Positions 10,561-20,124 of a stretch of DNA of 64,000 nt are shown here, in pieces; position 1 is the stretch's first letter, and each line of letters starts with the position of its first letter. The stretch covers positions 434,001 through 498,000 of the forward strand of contig NZ_BSTS01000001.1 of NCBI RefSeq assembly GCF_030269665.1, read 5' to 3'. Under the pieces are notes generated by a model. That model searched no databases and was not told the origin of the DNA. It was given only the letters and a program-made list of their open reading frames with translations. The stretch comes from Actinomycetospora sp. NBRC 106375 (GTDB lineage: Bacteria > Actinomycetota > Actinomycetes > Mycobacteriales > Pseudonocardiaceae). Position numbers and translations under genes: made by a program.

Positions 10561-12465
10561 GTGCTCCCGACAGGCGCCGCGTCCCGGCTCTCGGCGGGCA
10601 CGCGGCGGACGGCCCTGCTTCTGCTGGTCGCGGCCCTCGTCGTCGGTGGCGCCGCCGCGAGCGCGGCGTCGCGCGCGGCCGCACGCTGGCCGGACGTCGA
10701 GCCCGCGGCGACCACTCTGCTGGAACCGCTGGACGGCACCGACGCCCGGGCCCGACCCGGCTCGCCCGGCGACGCCGTCGTCGCGCTCGAGAACGCCGAC
10801 GGTGCGGTGACCATCAGCCTTCCCCGCCACCCCGGGGAGCGCTTTGCCGGGCTGGGCGAGCGGTTCGGTACTCCGGGTCTGGACGGGGTGCTCGAGGGCC
10901 GCCTGCTGAGCTCGCGACCGACCGACGGGACCGGCGCAGCGAACGGGACGAGCTACTCGCCGGCCCCGTTCCTGCTGTCCTCCCGCGGCTACGGACTGCA
11001 GCTCGACACGCTCGCCGCCGCGACGTTCGACCTGCGGGAGCCCGGCCGCGTCACGATCCGCGTCGAGGCGGGCCGGGTTCTCGCCCACGTCATCACAGCC
11101 CCGGACCCGGCCGGCGTCCTCGCCCGCCGCAGCGCACTCGTGGGGCGCCCACCGATACCGCCGTCGTGGGGCCTCGGCGTGTGGAAGAGCCTGATCGGTG
11201 GCCCGACACGCGTGATGGCCGACCTGGCGACCCTGACTGGTGCCGGGGTCCCCCTCGACGCCGTGTGGACCTACGACCTCCTCGACCCGGACTCCGGGTT
11301 CGGCTGGTGGTGGCCGATCTACCGACCGGTGGCGATCGGCGCCTACCCCGACGCCCGCGCGATGGTCGCCGCCCTGCACGCCCGCGGCGTGCGTGTCCTC
11401 GGCTACCTCTCGCCGTTCCTCGTGCCCGGCCGGCCGGGCTTCGACGAGGCCGCCGGCCGCGGCTTCCTGGTGCGGGACGCCGCGGGCGGGGTGCATCTCG
11501 AACCCTGGTGGGGAACGTCGGGGTGGCGCGCCTATGTCGACTTCACCAACCCGGCCGCGACGGCGTGGTGGCAGAGCCGCGTGAGCCACGCGGTGGCCGC
11601 GACCGGCTTCGACGGGGCCATGCAGGATTACGCCGAGGACGCGCCGCTCGACGGCCGCTACGCCAACGGCATGACCGGCGTAGAGGTCCGCGCCCTGTAC
11701 CCGGTCCTCTACGCCCGCAGCGCGCACGTGGCCGCGGAGCGGGCCCGCCCGGGCGCCACGGTGCTGTTCGCGCGCTCCGGTTACGACGGCACGCAGGAGA
11801 TCACGACCGGGCACTTCACCGGTGACCAGACGAGGGACTGGGACCCGCTCACCGGACTGCCCTCCGTGCCGGCCGGGATGCTCTCGGGCAGCGTGTCGGG
11901 GTGGCCCTACTGGGGACCGGACATCGGCGGGTTCCTCACGGGGAGCGGCGAGCACGACCGTGAGCTGTGGGCCCGCTGGGTGGAGGTCGGCGCCCTGTCC
12001 CCCGTCATGCGCGACATGCTGGGTGCCCAGCACGACCCGGTCGGCGTGCTCACCGATGCGGGCACCCTGTCGCTCTTCGGGGCCTACGCCCGTCTCCACG
12101 CCGGTCTCGGTCCCTACCTCGGCGACCTCGCCGTCGAGGCACACCGGACCGGGCTGCCGCTCCTGCGGCCACTCTGGCTGGTCGATCCCGACGACCCGAC
12201 CGCGTGGGTGGCCGACGACCAGTATCTGCTCGGACGCGACCTCCTGGTGGCGCCGGTCCTGAGACGCGGCGTGACCGAGCAGGCGGTCTACCTGCCGGCC
12301 GGTCGCTGGCGCTCGTACTGGACCGGCGAGGTGTTCGGCGGCCGCCGCTGGGTGCACGTCGCCGCCCCGGTCGAACGGATCCCGCTGTTCGTGCGCGACG
12401 GGGCGCGCGTCGGGCTCCCGCCCGCCGGCTCGCTCGGGTTGCCCCCGGGGATCGCGACCGGCTGA
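10561..12465 (+). CDS. Membrane-anchored GH31 glycosidase, YihQ/sulfoquinovosidase-like
   Basis: A 634-residue family-31 glycoside hydrolase with an N-terminal hydrophobic segment (residues about 17-36) indicating export or anchoring. The catalytic region is seen at FDGAMQDYAED, with nucleophile Asp356, and FTGDQTRDW, with the probable acid/base Asp422. Flanking motifs (VLGYLSPF, LFARSGYDGTQ, YWGPDIGGFL, QYLLGRDLLVAPV, YLPAGRWRSYWTGE) follow the order seen in YihQ-type enzymes. The Gln-containing segment that YihQ uses to bind sulfoquinovose is replaced here by VWTYDLLDPD, so alpha-glucosidase or alpha-xylosidase activity is equally possible. The mature enzyme probably works outside the membrane. 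A GTG start is chosen because it gives the best signal sequence. Confidence 0.8.
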   Translation: MLPTGAASRLSAGTRRTALLLLVAALVVGGAAASAASRAAARWPDVEPAATTLLEPLDGTDARARPGSPGDAVVALENADGAVTISLPRHPGERFAGLGERFGTPGLDGVLEGRLLSSRPTDGTGAANGTSYSPAPFLLSSRGYGLQLDTLAAATFDLREPGRVTIRVEAGRVLAHVITAPDPAGVLARRSALVGRPPIPPSWGLGVWKSLIGGPTRVMADLATLTGAGVPLDAVWTYDLLDPDSGFGWWWPIYRPVAIGAYPDARAMVAALHARGVRVLGYLSPFLVPGRPGFDEAAGRGFLVRDAAGGVHLEPWWGTSGWRAYVDFTNPAATAWWQSRVSHAVAATGFDGAMQDYAEDAPLDGRYANGMTGVEVRALYPVLYARSAHVAAERARPGATVLFARSGYDGTQEITTGHFTGDQTRDWDPLTGLPSVPAGMLSGSVSGWPYWGPDIGGFLTGSGEHDRELWARWVEVGALSPVMRDMLGAQHDPVGVLTDAGTLSLFGAYARLHAGLGPYLGDLAVEAHRTGLPLLRPLWLVDPDDPTAWVADDQYLLGRDLLVAPVLRRGVTEQAVYLPAGRWRSYWTGEVFGGRRWVHVAAPVERIPLFVRDGARVGLPPAGSLGLPPGIATG

Positions 12466-12500
12466 CCTGGCCGTGAGGCACAGCCGGGCACTCGCAGGGC

Positions 12501-13733
12501 TTAGACCGGCAGGCCCAGGCCGCGGGCGATCAGCAGCCGCTGGACCTCCGAGGTGCCCTCGCCGATCGTGAGGATGCGCGCGTCCTGGTAGTGCCGGGTC
12601 ACCGCCGTGTCCTGCATGAACCCGTACCCCCCGGCGAGCTCGGTCGCGAGGTACGCCGCCTTGTTCGCCGCCTCCGACGCGACGAGCTTGGCGGTGGCCG
12701 CCTCGCGCGCGATCGGGCGCCCGTGGTCGTACTTCCACGCGCCGTCGTAGGTCATCACGCGCGCCGTCGCGGCCAGCGCGGCGATGTCGGCGACCCCGAA
12801 CGCCACGCCCTGGTGGGCGCCGAGCGGGGAGCCGAAGGAGGTCCGGTCGCCGACGAAGCGCCGGACGTCGTCGAGGCAGCCCAGCGCGAGGCCGGTGCTC
12901 ATCGCCGCGATCGGGAACCGCGCCCAGGTCAGGAACCCGAGCGCCTCGCGGTACCCGCGGCCCTCCTCCCCCAGCAGCGCGTCGCCGGGCACCCGGACCT
13001 CGTCGAAGAACAGCGGATGGGTATCGGACGCGCGCCAGCCGAGCTTCGCGTAGGGCCCGCCGACCGTGACACCGGGCGCCTGCAGCGGGACGAGGAACGC
13101 CGAGACCGGTCGCCGGCTTCGGCCGTTCGCCCCGGCCGCCGCCTCGCCGGTCGCCGCGAAGAGGATGACGTAGCGCGAGAACGGGGTGCCGGAGTTCGTG
13201 ATGAACTGCTTCGACCCGGAGATCACCCAGTCGTCGCCGTCCCGCCGCGCCGTGGTGCCGATGTTGCCGGCGTCGGAGCCACCGGTGGGCTCGGTGAGGC
13301 CGAACGACACGAACGTCTCCCCCGCGCAGGCGTCGGGCAGCACCTCGGCGAGCAGGTCGTCGCGCCCGGCGGCCAGGTGCGCGAGCAGCGCGACGCTGAT
13401 GGCCTGGACGTGGACGGTGACGGCCAGCGACGAGTCGACGCGCGCCATCTCCTCGGCGGTCACGCACAGCGTGCGCAGGTCGGCGCCGCCCCCGCCGAAC
13501 CGCTCCTCGGCGAGCAGGCCGTAGGCGCCGAGCAGGCCGGCCGCGCGGGCCAGGTCGGCGTCGAAGGTGCCGTCGATGCTGCGCTGCGCCGCGCCCGGCG
13601 CGACCTCGCGCGCGCAGAACTCCCGCACGGTGCGCTGCCAGGCGCGGTGGTGGTCGTCGAGCGCCCACGGCACGCCGTAGTCGGCGTCGTCGAGCGTGTC
13701 GTCGAGGGACGTCCGGTCCGAGGTGTGCGTCAT
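12501..13733 (-). CDS. Acyl-CoA dehydrogenase
   Basis: A 410-residue FAD-dependent acyl-CoA dehydrogenase catalysing alpha,beta-desaturation of an acyl-CoA. It shows SFGLTEPTGGSDAGNI (FAD/substrate loop), WVISGSKQFITNSG, and near the C-terminus TIGEGTSEVQRLLIAR, where the Glu of GEGTSE is in the usual catalytic-base position. The ATG overlaps the stop of the upstream acyl-CoA ligase by 4 bases (ATGA, 13730-13733), so the pair is co-translated. Chain-length preference is not evident; the ligase neighbour suggests a dedicated fatty or aryl acid activation/oxidation module. Confidence 0.92.
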   Translation of the reverse strand: MTHTSDRTSLDDTLDDADYGVPWALDDHHRAWQRTVREFCAREVAPGAAQRSIDGTFDADLARAAGLLGAYGLLAEERFGGGGADLRTLCVTAEEMARVDSSLAVTVHVQAISVALLAHLAAGRDDLLAEVLPDACAGETFVSFGLTEPTGGSDAGNIGTTARRDGDDWVISGSKQFITNSGTPFSRYVILFAATGEAAAGANGRSRRPVSAFLVPLQAPGVTVGGPYAKLGWRASDTHPLFFDEVRVPGDALLGEEGRGYREALGFLTWARFPIAAMSTGLALGCLDDVRRFVGDRTSFGSPLGAHQGVAFGVADIAALAATARVMTYDGAWKYDHGRPIAREAATAKLVASEAANKAAYLATELAGGYGFMQDTAVTRHYQDARILTIGEGTSEVQRLLIARGLGLPV

Positions 13734-15268
13734 GCGCCGGCCACCCGCCGGTCCTGGCCGGCCCAGTGCGGTTCCCGCAGGGCCTTGCGCAGCAGCTTGC
13801 CGACGACGTTCTTGGGCAGCGGCTCGTGGACGAACTCGACGGCGCCGGGCTTCTTGTAGGAGCCGAGGTTCTGACGGACCAGCTCCACGATCTCCTCGGC
13901 GGTCACCGTCGCCCCGGGCTCCACCCGACACACGGCCATCGGGGTCTCGCCCCAGCGCTCGTGCGGGACGGAGAAGACGGCCACCTCGACGACCTCCGGA
14001 TGGTCGGCGATCGCCGACTCGAGCTCGGCGGGCCAGATGTTGAAGCCGCCCGAGACGATCATGTCGTCGGCGCGGTCGAGGACGTAGACGTAGCCGTTGG
14101 TGTCGATGCGCCCGATGTCGCGGGTGCGGACCCAGCCGTCGACGAGCCGGGTGGCGGTCAGCTCCTCGTCGTCCCAGAAACCCCGCATCTGGCCCTCGAC
14201 CTGGGCCCACAGCTCGCCGTCGGCACCGAGCGGCAGCGCCACCCCGTCCTCGTCGCGGATCTCGATCCGCGCGAACGGCAGGACCTTGCCCGCGGCCCGC
14301 AGCGGCGACGAGCCCGGGACGTCCGCGAACCACTCCTGCGGGGTCATCACGGTCAGCGGGACGGCCTCGGTCTGCCCGAACACCTGGTGCAGGACGTCGC
14401 CGAACGCCGCGCGCCCCGCCAGCGCGGTCGCGTCGGTGATCGGCGCGCCGCCGACCAGCAGACACCGCAGCGCCGACGTGTCGCGGTCGGCCCGCGACGG
14501 ATCGGCGGTGAGCATCTGCACCATCGACGGCGGCGCGAACATGTGCGTGACGCGGTGGCGCTCCATCAGCGCCAGCACCGTGGCCGGGTCGAACGCCCCG
14601 AAGAGCAGGTTGGCGCTCCCGTGGAGCCACGCCGGCAGGAACAGGTAGCCCGACGCGTGCGAGATCGGGCCCGCATGGCCGACGACGCTGTCGGTCTGCA
14701 GGTTCGGCAGGCGGTAGTACCAGTTGCGGCAGTTCACGAGCCAGTCGTGCTGGGTGTACCCGACGCCTTTGGGACGGCCGGTCGTGCCCGCCGAGTGCCG
14801 GATGACGTACCAGTCGTCGGGCCCGACCAGCAGCTGCGGATCGACGTCCGACTGGGCGTCCAGCCACTGCTCGTAGCCCGCGTCGCGCACGAGGACGTGC
14901 TCGAGGCCTGCGGTGTCCTCGTCGAGGCCCTTGACCTCGTCGACGTGCGCGGCGTCCACCACCAGCACGCGCACCTGCGTCTGCTCGATCATCTGCTGGT
15001 GGGCGCGCCGGGCGTTGCGGGCGTAGAGCGGGACGCGCACGGCCCCGGCGATCGCCGCGCCGAGGAACAGGTCCGCGGCCCCGAGGTCGTTCTCCTCGAG
15101 GCTCGCGACCCGGTCGCCGGGCCGGACGCCGAGCGCGATGAGGCCGTTGGCGGTGCGGACGCCACGGTCCCACGCCTCGCCGAAGGTCAGGCTGCGGTGC
15201 TCGGTGACGAGCGCGGGCCGGTCGCGGTGCAGGGTCATGGCCTGGCGCATCAGGCTGGGCACGTCCAT
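13730..15268 (-). CDS. AMP-dependent acyl-CoA ligase/synthetase
   Basis: A 512-residue ANL-superfamily enzyme forming acyl-adenylate and then acyl-CoA. Motifs include the P-loop HSAGTTGRPKG near residue 160, GQTEAVPLTV (A5), DGWVRTRDIGRID (A7), the hinge DRADDMIVSGGFNIWPAELE, and the C-terminal lysine motif LPKNVVGKLLRK. The start ATG at 15268 is preceded by GAGGAG at 8 bases. It forms an operon with the downstream acyl-CoA dehydrogenase. A LuxR-type regulator lies 92 bp upstream on the same strand and may control the pair. Substrate (medium/long-chain or aromatic acid) is not determined. Confidence 0.9.
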   Translation of the reverse strand: MDVPSLMRQAMTLHRDRPALVTEHRSLTFGEAWDRGVRTANGLIALGVRPGDRVASLEENDLGAADLFLGAAIAGAVRVPLYARNARRAHQQMIEQTQVRVLVVDAAHVDEVKGLDEDTAGLEHVLVRDAGYEQWLDAQSDVDPQLLVGPDDWYVIRHSAGTTGRPKGVGYTQHDWLVNCRNWYYRLPNLQTDSVVGHAGPISHASGYLFLPAWLHGSANLLFGAFDPATVLALMERHRVTHMFAPPSMVQMLTADPSRADRDTSALRCLLVGGAPITDATALAGRAAFGDVLHQVFGQTEAVPLTVMTPQEWFADVPGSSPLRAAGKVLPFARIEIRDEDGVALPLGADGELWAQVEGQMRGFWDDEELTATRLVDGWVRTRDIGRIDTNGYVYVLDRADDMIVSGGFNIWPAELESAIADHPEVVEVAVFSVPHERWGETPMAVCRVEPGATVTAEEIVELVRQNLGSYKKPGAVEFVHEPLPKNVVGKLLRKALREPHWAGQDRRVAGA

Positions 15269-15360
15269 CGGGCGCTCCTCGTCCGGCCGGCTCCACCCGG
15301 CTCTCCGCGCGGACGCTAGGGCCGACGTGACCCGGGTCACCACCCTCGAACGAGGGGGCG

Positions 15361-16188
15361 TCAGGGCAGGAGGCCGCCCGCCCGGGCGCGGTGGACGGCC
15401 TCGCCGCGGGTGCGGCTGCCGAGCTTGGCCATCGCGGACTTGAGGTACGACTTGACGGTCTCGACGCGCAGGCCGAGGTGCGCGGCGATCTCGCCGTTCG
15501 CGCGTCCGACCGCGACGAGGGCGAGGACGTCCTGCTCCCGCCCGGAGAGGTGGATCGCCGCCGGCACGGCGGTGGCGTCCGGGTGGTGGAGCCGGGCCGC
15601 GAGGGTGTCGAGCCGGGCCCGGGTGCCCGCGTCGGCGGTGCCCGCCCGCGCCGCGCGGAGGACGGCGTGGAGCTCCCGGGCCTCCTCGCGGGAGAGCAGG
15701 ACGTCGGGTGCGGGATCCCCCGCCGTCGCCGGCGGGCGCGGCGCGTGCCGGACCGCCGCCCGCACCGTGTCGATCATGCGGCTGAGGAACCGCTCGCCGA
15801 ACTCGAGGGGGCGCCGCACCGCCCCGTACACGGCGCCGTGGAGCGCGCCGTCCACCCGGACCGGCAGCGCGAACACCGCCCGCAGCCCCTCCGCGCCCAC
15901 CGCCTGGTCGAACTGGTGGGTGATGCCGGGCGCGCGCGCGTAGTCCGCGACGGCGAGCGGGCGCTCGAGGGCGAGGACCTTGCCGCCGAGACCCTGCCCG
16001 ACGCCGGTGACGAGTCCGTCCATGCTGCCGGCGCGCGCGCCGTGCATGTGCCCGAGCCGGAACACCGCCGCGGGCGCGTCCAGCGAGGCGGCGAACGACA
16101 TGTCGAGGACCTCGACCTCGCCGAGTGCCCGGACCGCCCGCTCGAGCGGCGTGGGCTCGCCAGGACCGGGGACAGCACCCACCGCCAC
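15361..16188 (-). CDS. GAF-like sensor with LuxR-type HTH regulator
   Basis: A 275-residue regulator. Residues about 25-150 resemble a GAF ligand-binding domain (GQGLGGKVLALERPLAVADY ... AVFALPVRVDGALHGAVYG). The C-terminal 65 residues, LSGREQDVLALVAVGRANGEI to SYLKSAMAKLGSRTR, are a LuxR/NarL helix-turn-helix. GTG start. It lies directly upstream of the acyl-CoA ligase/dehydrogenase operon, so I infer that it senses a related acid or CoA ester. The homologous class often regulates aromatic or short-chain acid catabolism in actinobacteria. Confidence 0.8.
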   Translation of the reverse strand: MAVGAVPGPGEPTPLERAVRALGEVEVLDMSFAASLDAPAAVFRLGHMHGARAGSMDGLVTGVGQGLGGKVLALERPLAVADYARAPGITHQFDQAVGAEGLRAVFALPVRVDGALHGAVYGAVRRPLEFGERFLSRMIDTVRAAVRHAPRPPATAGDPAPDVLLSREEARELHAVLRAARAGTADAGTRARLDTLAARLHHPDATAVPAAIHLSGREQDVLALVAVGRANGEIAAHLGLRVETVKSYLKSAMAKLGSRTRGEAVHRARAGGLLP

Positions 16189-16267
16189 CTCCCCGCACCG
16201 GGACCGGGCTCCCGATGCTAAGGCACGGGTGTGGCCCAGGTCACGGCCGTGGCCCGGGGCCCGCGGA

Positions 16268-18475
16268 TCAGCTGACTCCGGCGGCGTCCATCCCCCGCAT
16301 CTCCTTCTTCAGGTCGGCGATCTCGTCGCGGAGGCGACCGGCGAGCTCGAACTGCAGGTCGCGCGCCGCGGCCATCATCTGGTCGGTGAGCTGCTGGATG
16401 AGGTCCGCCAGCTCGGCGCGCGCCATGCCCGAGGTGTCGCGGTGCTCGACGATGCCCGAGCTGCCCCGGCCACCGGCCTCGCCCGCCGCGCGCCGGCCGC
16501 GGGAGCTGTTGCGCGCGGACCCGCCGACCTCGACCGACTCCTCGGTGTCCTCGGCCTCGCGGTAGACGCGGTCGAGGATGTCGGCGATGTTCTTGCGCAG
16601 CGGCTGCGGGTCGACCCCGCGCTCGGTGTTGTAGGCGATCTGCTTCTCGCGGCGCCGGTTGGTCTCGTCGATGGCGTACCGCATGGACTCGGTGACGGTG
16701 TCCGCGTACATGTGCACCTGGCCGGACACGTTGCGCGCCGCGCGCCCGATCGTCTGGATCAGCGAACGCTCGCTGCGCAGGAAGCCCTCCTTGTCGGCGT
16801 CCAGGATCGCGACGAGCGAGACCTCGGGCAGGTCGAGACCCTCCCGCAGGAGGTTGATGCCGACCAGCACGTCGTACTCGCCCGAGCGCAGCTGCCGGAG
16901 CAGCTCGACCCGCCGCAGGGTGTCGACCTCGGAGTGCAGGTAGCGGACCTTGATGCCGAGCTCGAGCAGGTAGTCGGTGAGGTCCTCGGCCATCTTCTTG
17001 GTCAAGGTCGTGACCAGCACGCGCTCGTCCTTGTCGACCCGCGTGCGGATCTCGCCCACGAGGTCGTCGATCTGGCCCTTGGTCGGCTTGACGACCACCT
17101 CGGGGTCGACCAGGCCGGTCGGCCGGATCACCTGCTCGACGAACTCGCCGCCGGCCATGCGCATCTCGTAGTCGCCCGGCGTCGCCGACAGGTAGACCGT
17201 CTGTCCGATGCGGTCGGCGAACTCCTCCCAGGTCAGCGGCCGGTTGTCGGTGGCGCTCGGCAGCCGGAAGCCGTACTCGACGAGGTTGCGCTTGCGCGAC
17301 ATGTCGCCCTCGTACATGCCGCCGATCTGCGGCACCGTCACGTGCGACTCGTCGATCACGAGCAGGAAGTCCTGCGGGAAGTAGTCGATCAGCGTGGCCG
17401 GCGCCGTGCCCGGGCCGCGGCCGTCGATGTGGCGCGAGTAGTTCTCGATGCCTGAGCAGAACCCGACCTGGCGGATCATCTCGATGTCGTAGCTGGTGCG
17501 CATGCGCAGCCGCTGGGCCTCGAGCATCTTGTTCTGGCGCTCGAGCTCGGCCAGGCGCTCCTCGAGCTCGGCCTCGATGGCCTTGACCGCCTTCTCCATC
17601 CGCTCGGGCCCGGCGACGTAGTGGGTGGCCGGGAAGATCCGGACGTCGTCGACCTGCTTGACGACGTCGCCGGTGAGCGGGTTGAGGTAGTAGAGCGACT
17701 CGATCTCGTCGCCGAAGAACTCGATGCGGACCGCGAGCTCCTCGTACGCCGGGATGATCTCCACGGTGTCGCCGCGCACCCGGAACGTGCCACGGGCGAA
17801 GGCCATGTCGTTGCGGGTGTACTGCACGTCGACCAGGGCGCGCAGCAGCTGGTCGCGGTCGAGCTCGTCGCCGACGTTCAGCTGCACCGAGCGGTCGAGG
17901 TAGGACTGCGGCGTGCCGAGGCCGTAGATGCACGACACCGACGCGACCACCACGACGTCGCGGCGACTCAGGAGGTTGGACGTGGCCGAGTGCCGGAGGC
18001 GCTCGACGTCCTCGTTGATCGAGGAGTCCTTCTCGATGTAGGTGTCGGTCTGCGCGATGTACGCCTCGGGCTGGTAGTAGTCGTAGTAGGAGACGAAGTA
18101 CTCGACCGCGTTGTTCGGCAGCAGCTCGCGCAGCTCGTTGGCCAGCTGGGCGGCCAGGGTCTTGTTCGGCGCCATCACCAGCGTCGGGCGCTGCACCCGT
18201 TCGATGAGCCAGGCCGCCGTGGCCGACTTGCCGGTGCCGGTGGCGCCGAGCAGGACGATGTCGTGCTCGCCCTCCTTGACCCGGTGCTCCAGCTCCTCGA
18301 TGGCGGCCGGCTGGTCGCCCGCCGGGTCGTACGGGCTGACGACCTCGAACTGGCCCCCGGTGCGCTCGATCTCGCCCACCGGCCGGAACTCCGAGTGGGC
18401 GAGGGCGTCCTCGGGCAGCCCCTCGGGGTTCTCCCCGTCGCGGGCCGAACCCGGAACCTCTGTCGCGAAGGCCAT
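16268..18475 (-). CDS. uvrB: Excinuclease ABC subunit B
   Basis: A 735-residue UvrB, the damage-verification helicase of nucleotide excision repair, which receives DNA from UvrA and recruits UvrC. Walker A GATGTGKS is at residues 77-84. The beta-hairpin region [11 protein letters not shown], the DESHVTVPQ Walker B box, [14 protein letters not shown], and [10 protein letters not shown] motif VI are all present. The C-terminal UVR motif ([14 protein letters not shown]) is intact for UvrC binding. A linker of about 40 residues rich in Ser, Gly and Arg precedes the UVR domain. The start ATG at 18475 gives the typical MAFATE N-terminus of actinobacterial UvrB. Confidence 0.98.
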   Translation of the reverse strand: MAFATEVPGSARDGENPEGLPEDALAHSEFRPVGEIERTGGQFEVVSPYDPAGDQPAAIEELEHRVKEGEHDIVLLGATGTGKSATAAWLIERVQRPTLVMAPNKTLAAQLANELRELLPNNAVEYFVSYYDYYQPEAYIAQTDTYIEKDSSINEDVERLRHSATSNLLSRRDVVVVASVSCIYGLGTPQSYLDRSVQLNVGDELDRDQLLRALVDVQYTRNDMAFARGTFRVRGDTVEIIPAYEELAVRIEFFGDEIESLYYLNPLTGDVVKQVDDVRIFPATHYVAGPERMEKAVKAIEAELEERLAELERQNKMLEAQRLRMRTSYDIEMIRQVGFCSGIENYSRHIDGRGPGTAPATLIDYFPQDFLLVIDESHVTVPQIGGMYEGDMSRKRNLVEYGFRLPSATDNRPLTWEEFADRIGQTVYLSATPGDYEMRMAGGEFVEQVIRPTGLVDPEVVVKPTKGQIDDLVGEIRTRVDKDERVLVTTLTKKMAEDLTDYLLELGIKVRYLHSEVDTLRRVELLRQLRSGEYDVLVGINLLREGLDLPEVSLVAILDADKEGFLRSERSLIQTIGRAARNVSGQVHMYADTVTESMRYAIDETNRRREKQIAYNTERGVDPQPLRKNIADILDRVYREAEDTEESVEVGGSARNSSRGRRAAGEAGGRGSSGIVEHRDTSGMARAELADLIQQLTDQMMAAARDLQFELAGRLRDEIADLKKEMRGMDAAGVS

Positions 18476-18578
18476 GGGATCGAGGTTAACCGCGACCCCC
18501 GACAGCGACGCGGGAGACGGAGTGCAGCTGAGCTCGACCCGGCACGAACGCGGCCGGTCGCCGCTAGGGTCGCCGCCC

Positions 18579-19085
18579 GTGGGGATCCACGCGCCGAAGA
18601 TCGAGACGTTCGACGTCACCGCCGGGACCAACACCGACCCGAAGGGTTTCGTGCGCGCCGTCGACGTCTACCGCGAGGCGCCGTTCGGGCTCTACCTCAG
18701 CCGGCCCATGCCCGACCACCCGACGTTGACCCACCTGCGCTCGTGGCTGCTGCCCGCGCTCGGCATCCGGGTCACCGACTTCTCCTGGAAGCCGGGCCAC
18801 GAACGCCTCCAGGACCACTACCTCGACATCGTCGACATCACCCGTGACGGCGCGACCTGGCGGACCGAGGACCACTACGTCGACCTCGTCGTCCACACCG
18901 GCGAGCGGACCGAGGTGCTCGACCTCGACGAGCTCGCGGAGGCCGTCGCGGCCGGGCTGCTCGACACCGGGCGCGCGGAACGGGCGCTCACGACGAGCCA
19001 CGCCACCCTCGCCGCGCTCGCCGAGCACGGCCACGACCTGGAGCGATGGCTCGCGACGCGGGACGTCACCCTCACGTGGCCGTGA
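18579..19085 (+). CDS. DUF402 domain protein A
   Basis: A 168-residue DUF402 (COG2306) protein, a family of phosphoesterase-like, RNase-E-associated or nucleotide-hydrolysing proteins. The N-terminus [20 protein letters not shown] and the core [12 protein letters not shown] ... [14 protein letters not shown], with paired acidic residues, are typical, followed by [15 protein letters not shown] and a helical tail ending in DLERWL. GTG start. It is divergent from uvrB (104 bp between starts) and followed by a paralogue 87 bp downstream. Enzymatic activity is not proven for this subgroup. Confidence 0.8.
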   Translation: MGIHAPKIETFDVTAGTNTDPKGFVRAVDVYREAPFGLYLSRPMPDHPTLTHLRSWLLPALGIRVTDFSWKPGHERLQDHYLDIVDITRDGATWRTEDHYVDLVVHTGERTEVLDLDELAEAVAAGLLDTGRAERALTTSHATLAALAEHGHDLERWLATRDVTLTWP

Positions 19086-19172
19086 TCCACCTCACGAGGA
19101 GAATGACAGCGATGGGATTCGGGTAGGGGTCGCCGTCCGGTCCCCCCGACGGGTGGCTTAGGGTCCTGCGCC

Positions 19173-19700
19173 GTGAGCCCGGTCGTCTCCCGCCAGCTGG
19201 TCGAGGTCGTCGACACCCGCTGCGCGACCCGCACCCTCCCCCTCACCGCGGACCAGGCCCTGGAGCAGGGCCTCGACCGATGGCACGAGGCCCCCTGGGG
19301 CCTGCGCACGACGGTCCTCGGCCCGGAGGACCCGTTCGTCCTCGCCGAGACGTGCTGGTACGTGCCCGACCACGGCCTCCGCCTGCGGCGGCGCACCCCG
19401 CGGGAGGGCGCCGGCGCCGGCGTCACGACCGAGATCGGCGCCGTGCGGATCGCCGTCGACGGTGACCGGTGGCGGTGCACCGATCTCCTGCTCGGCCTGG
19501 AGATCGTGCCCGGGCGCCCGGCCCGCGTCGTGCGCGACGCGGACTTCGCGGCCGCGGTGGCCGGCGGGGTGCTCACGGGCGCCGACGCCGACGAGGCCAT
19601 GAGCACCGTGCACCGCGTGCTCGGCGAGCTCGTCGACGCCCGTCACGACCTCGACGTCTGGACCCGCTCGCTCGGCATCGGAGCGCTCACCGGGTCCTGA
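19173..19700 (+). CDS. DUF402 domain protein B, tandem paralogue
   Basis: A 175-residue DUF402 protein. The second half, RCTDLLLGLEIVPG followed by DFAAAVAGGVLTGADADEAM and VDARHDLDVWTRSLG, aligns in pattern with DUF402 protein A. The N-terminal half is more divergent, and the acidic HYLD core of protein A is replaced by LAETCWYVPDHGLRLRR. GTG start. It probably shares a transcript with protein A. Divergence of the presumed metal-binding core suggests a partner or regulatory role rather than the same activity; this is inference. Confidence 0.7.
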   Translation: MSPVVSRQLVEVVDTRCATRTLPLTADQALEQGLDRWHEAPWGLRTTVLGPEDPFVLAETCWYVPDHGLRLRRRTPREGAGAGVTTEIGAVRIAVDGDRWRCTDLLLGLEIVPGRPARVVRDADFAAAVAGGVLTGADADEAMSTVHRVLGELVDARHDLDVWTRSLGIGALTGS

Positions 19701-19704
19701 CGCC

Positions 19705-20118
19705 TCACCGGGGCGAGTGCTCGAACGGCAGCTGCTGGAGGCGGACGCGCTCGGGCTCGATGACCATGACGATGGACGAGCGGACCGGGAAATCGGCGCC
19801 GGTGTAGCGCCGGCTCATGCTGTCCGCGATCGCGAGGGCGCGCTCCCCGTGGATCTCGTCCACGACGCGGCCCCGGATGACCGCGGCGCGGTACGGGTCG
19901 TGCTCGTCGGCCACCGAGATCGCGATCCGCGGGTCGCGGCGCAGGTTGCGAATCTTCAGGTGCGCCTCGGTGGAGAAGATCGCGAGCCGGTCGTCGTCGA
20001 GCACCTCGAGCCAGACCGGCGACACGTGCGGGGCGCCGTCGCTCATCAGGGTGGCCACGTGAGCCATGTTGCGGGCGGTCAGGAGCTCCTTGACCTGGGG
20101 ATCGAGCGGGGTGGTCAC
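19705..20118 (-). CDS. PPOX-class F420/FMN-dependent oxidoreductase-like protein
   Basis: A 137-residue split-barrel flavin-binding protein of the pyridoxamine-phosphate-oxidase-like superfamily. It has VKELLTARNMAHVATLMSDG, then PHVSPVWLEV, LRRDPRIAISVADEHDPYR and RGRVVDE, the standard PPOX order. Actinobacterial members mostly use F420, or FMN, to reduce small substrates. GTG start at 20118. It is convergent with the second DUF402 gene (4-bp gap). Only 6 bp separate its start from the first possible ATG of the antiporter, so one of the two starts is probably further in. Confidence 0.85.
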   Translation of the reverse strand: MTTPLDPQVKELLTARNMAHVATLMSDGAPHVSPVWLEVLDDDRLAIFSTEAHLKIRNLRRDPRIAISVADEHDPYRAAVIRGRVVDEIHGERALAIADSMSRRYTGADFPVRSSIVMVIEPERVRLQQLPFEHSPR

Positions 20119-20124
20119 GAGCCG

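Noticed and set aside
16268-18634. An extended UvrB start upstream of 18475
   Set aside because: The extension is low complexity and overlaps the promoter region of the divergent DUF402 gene; the ATG at 18475 gives the usual N-terminus.
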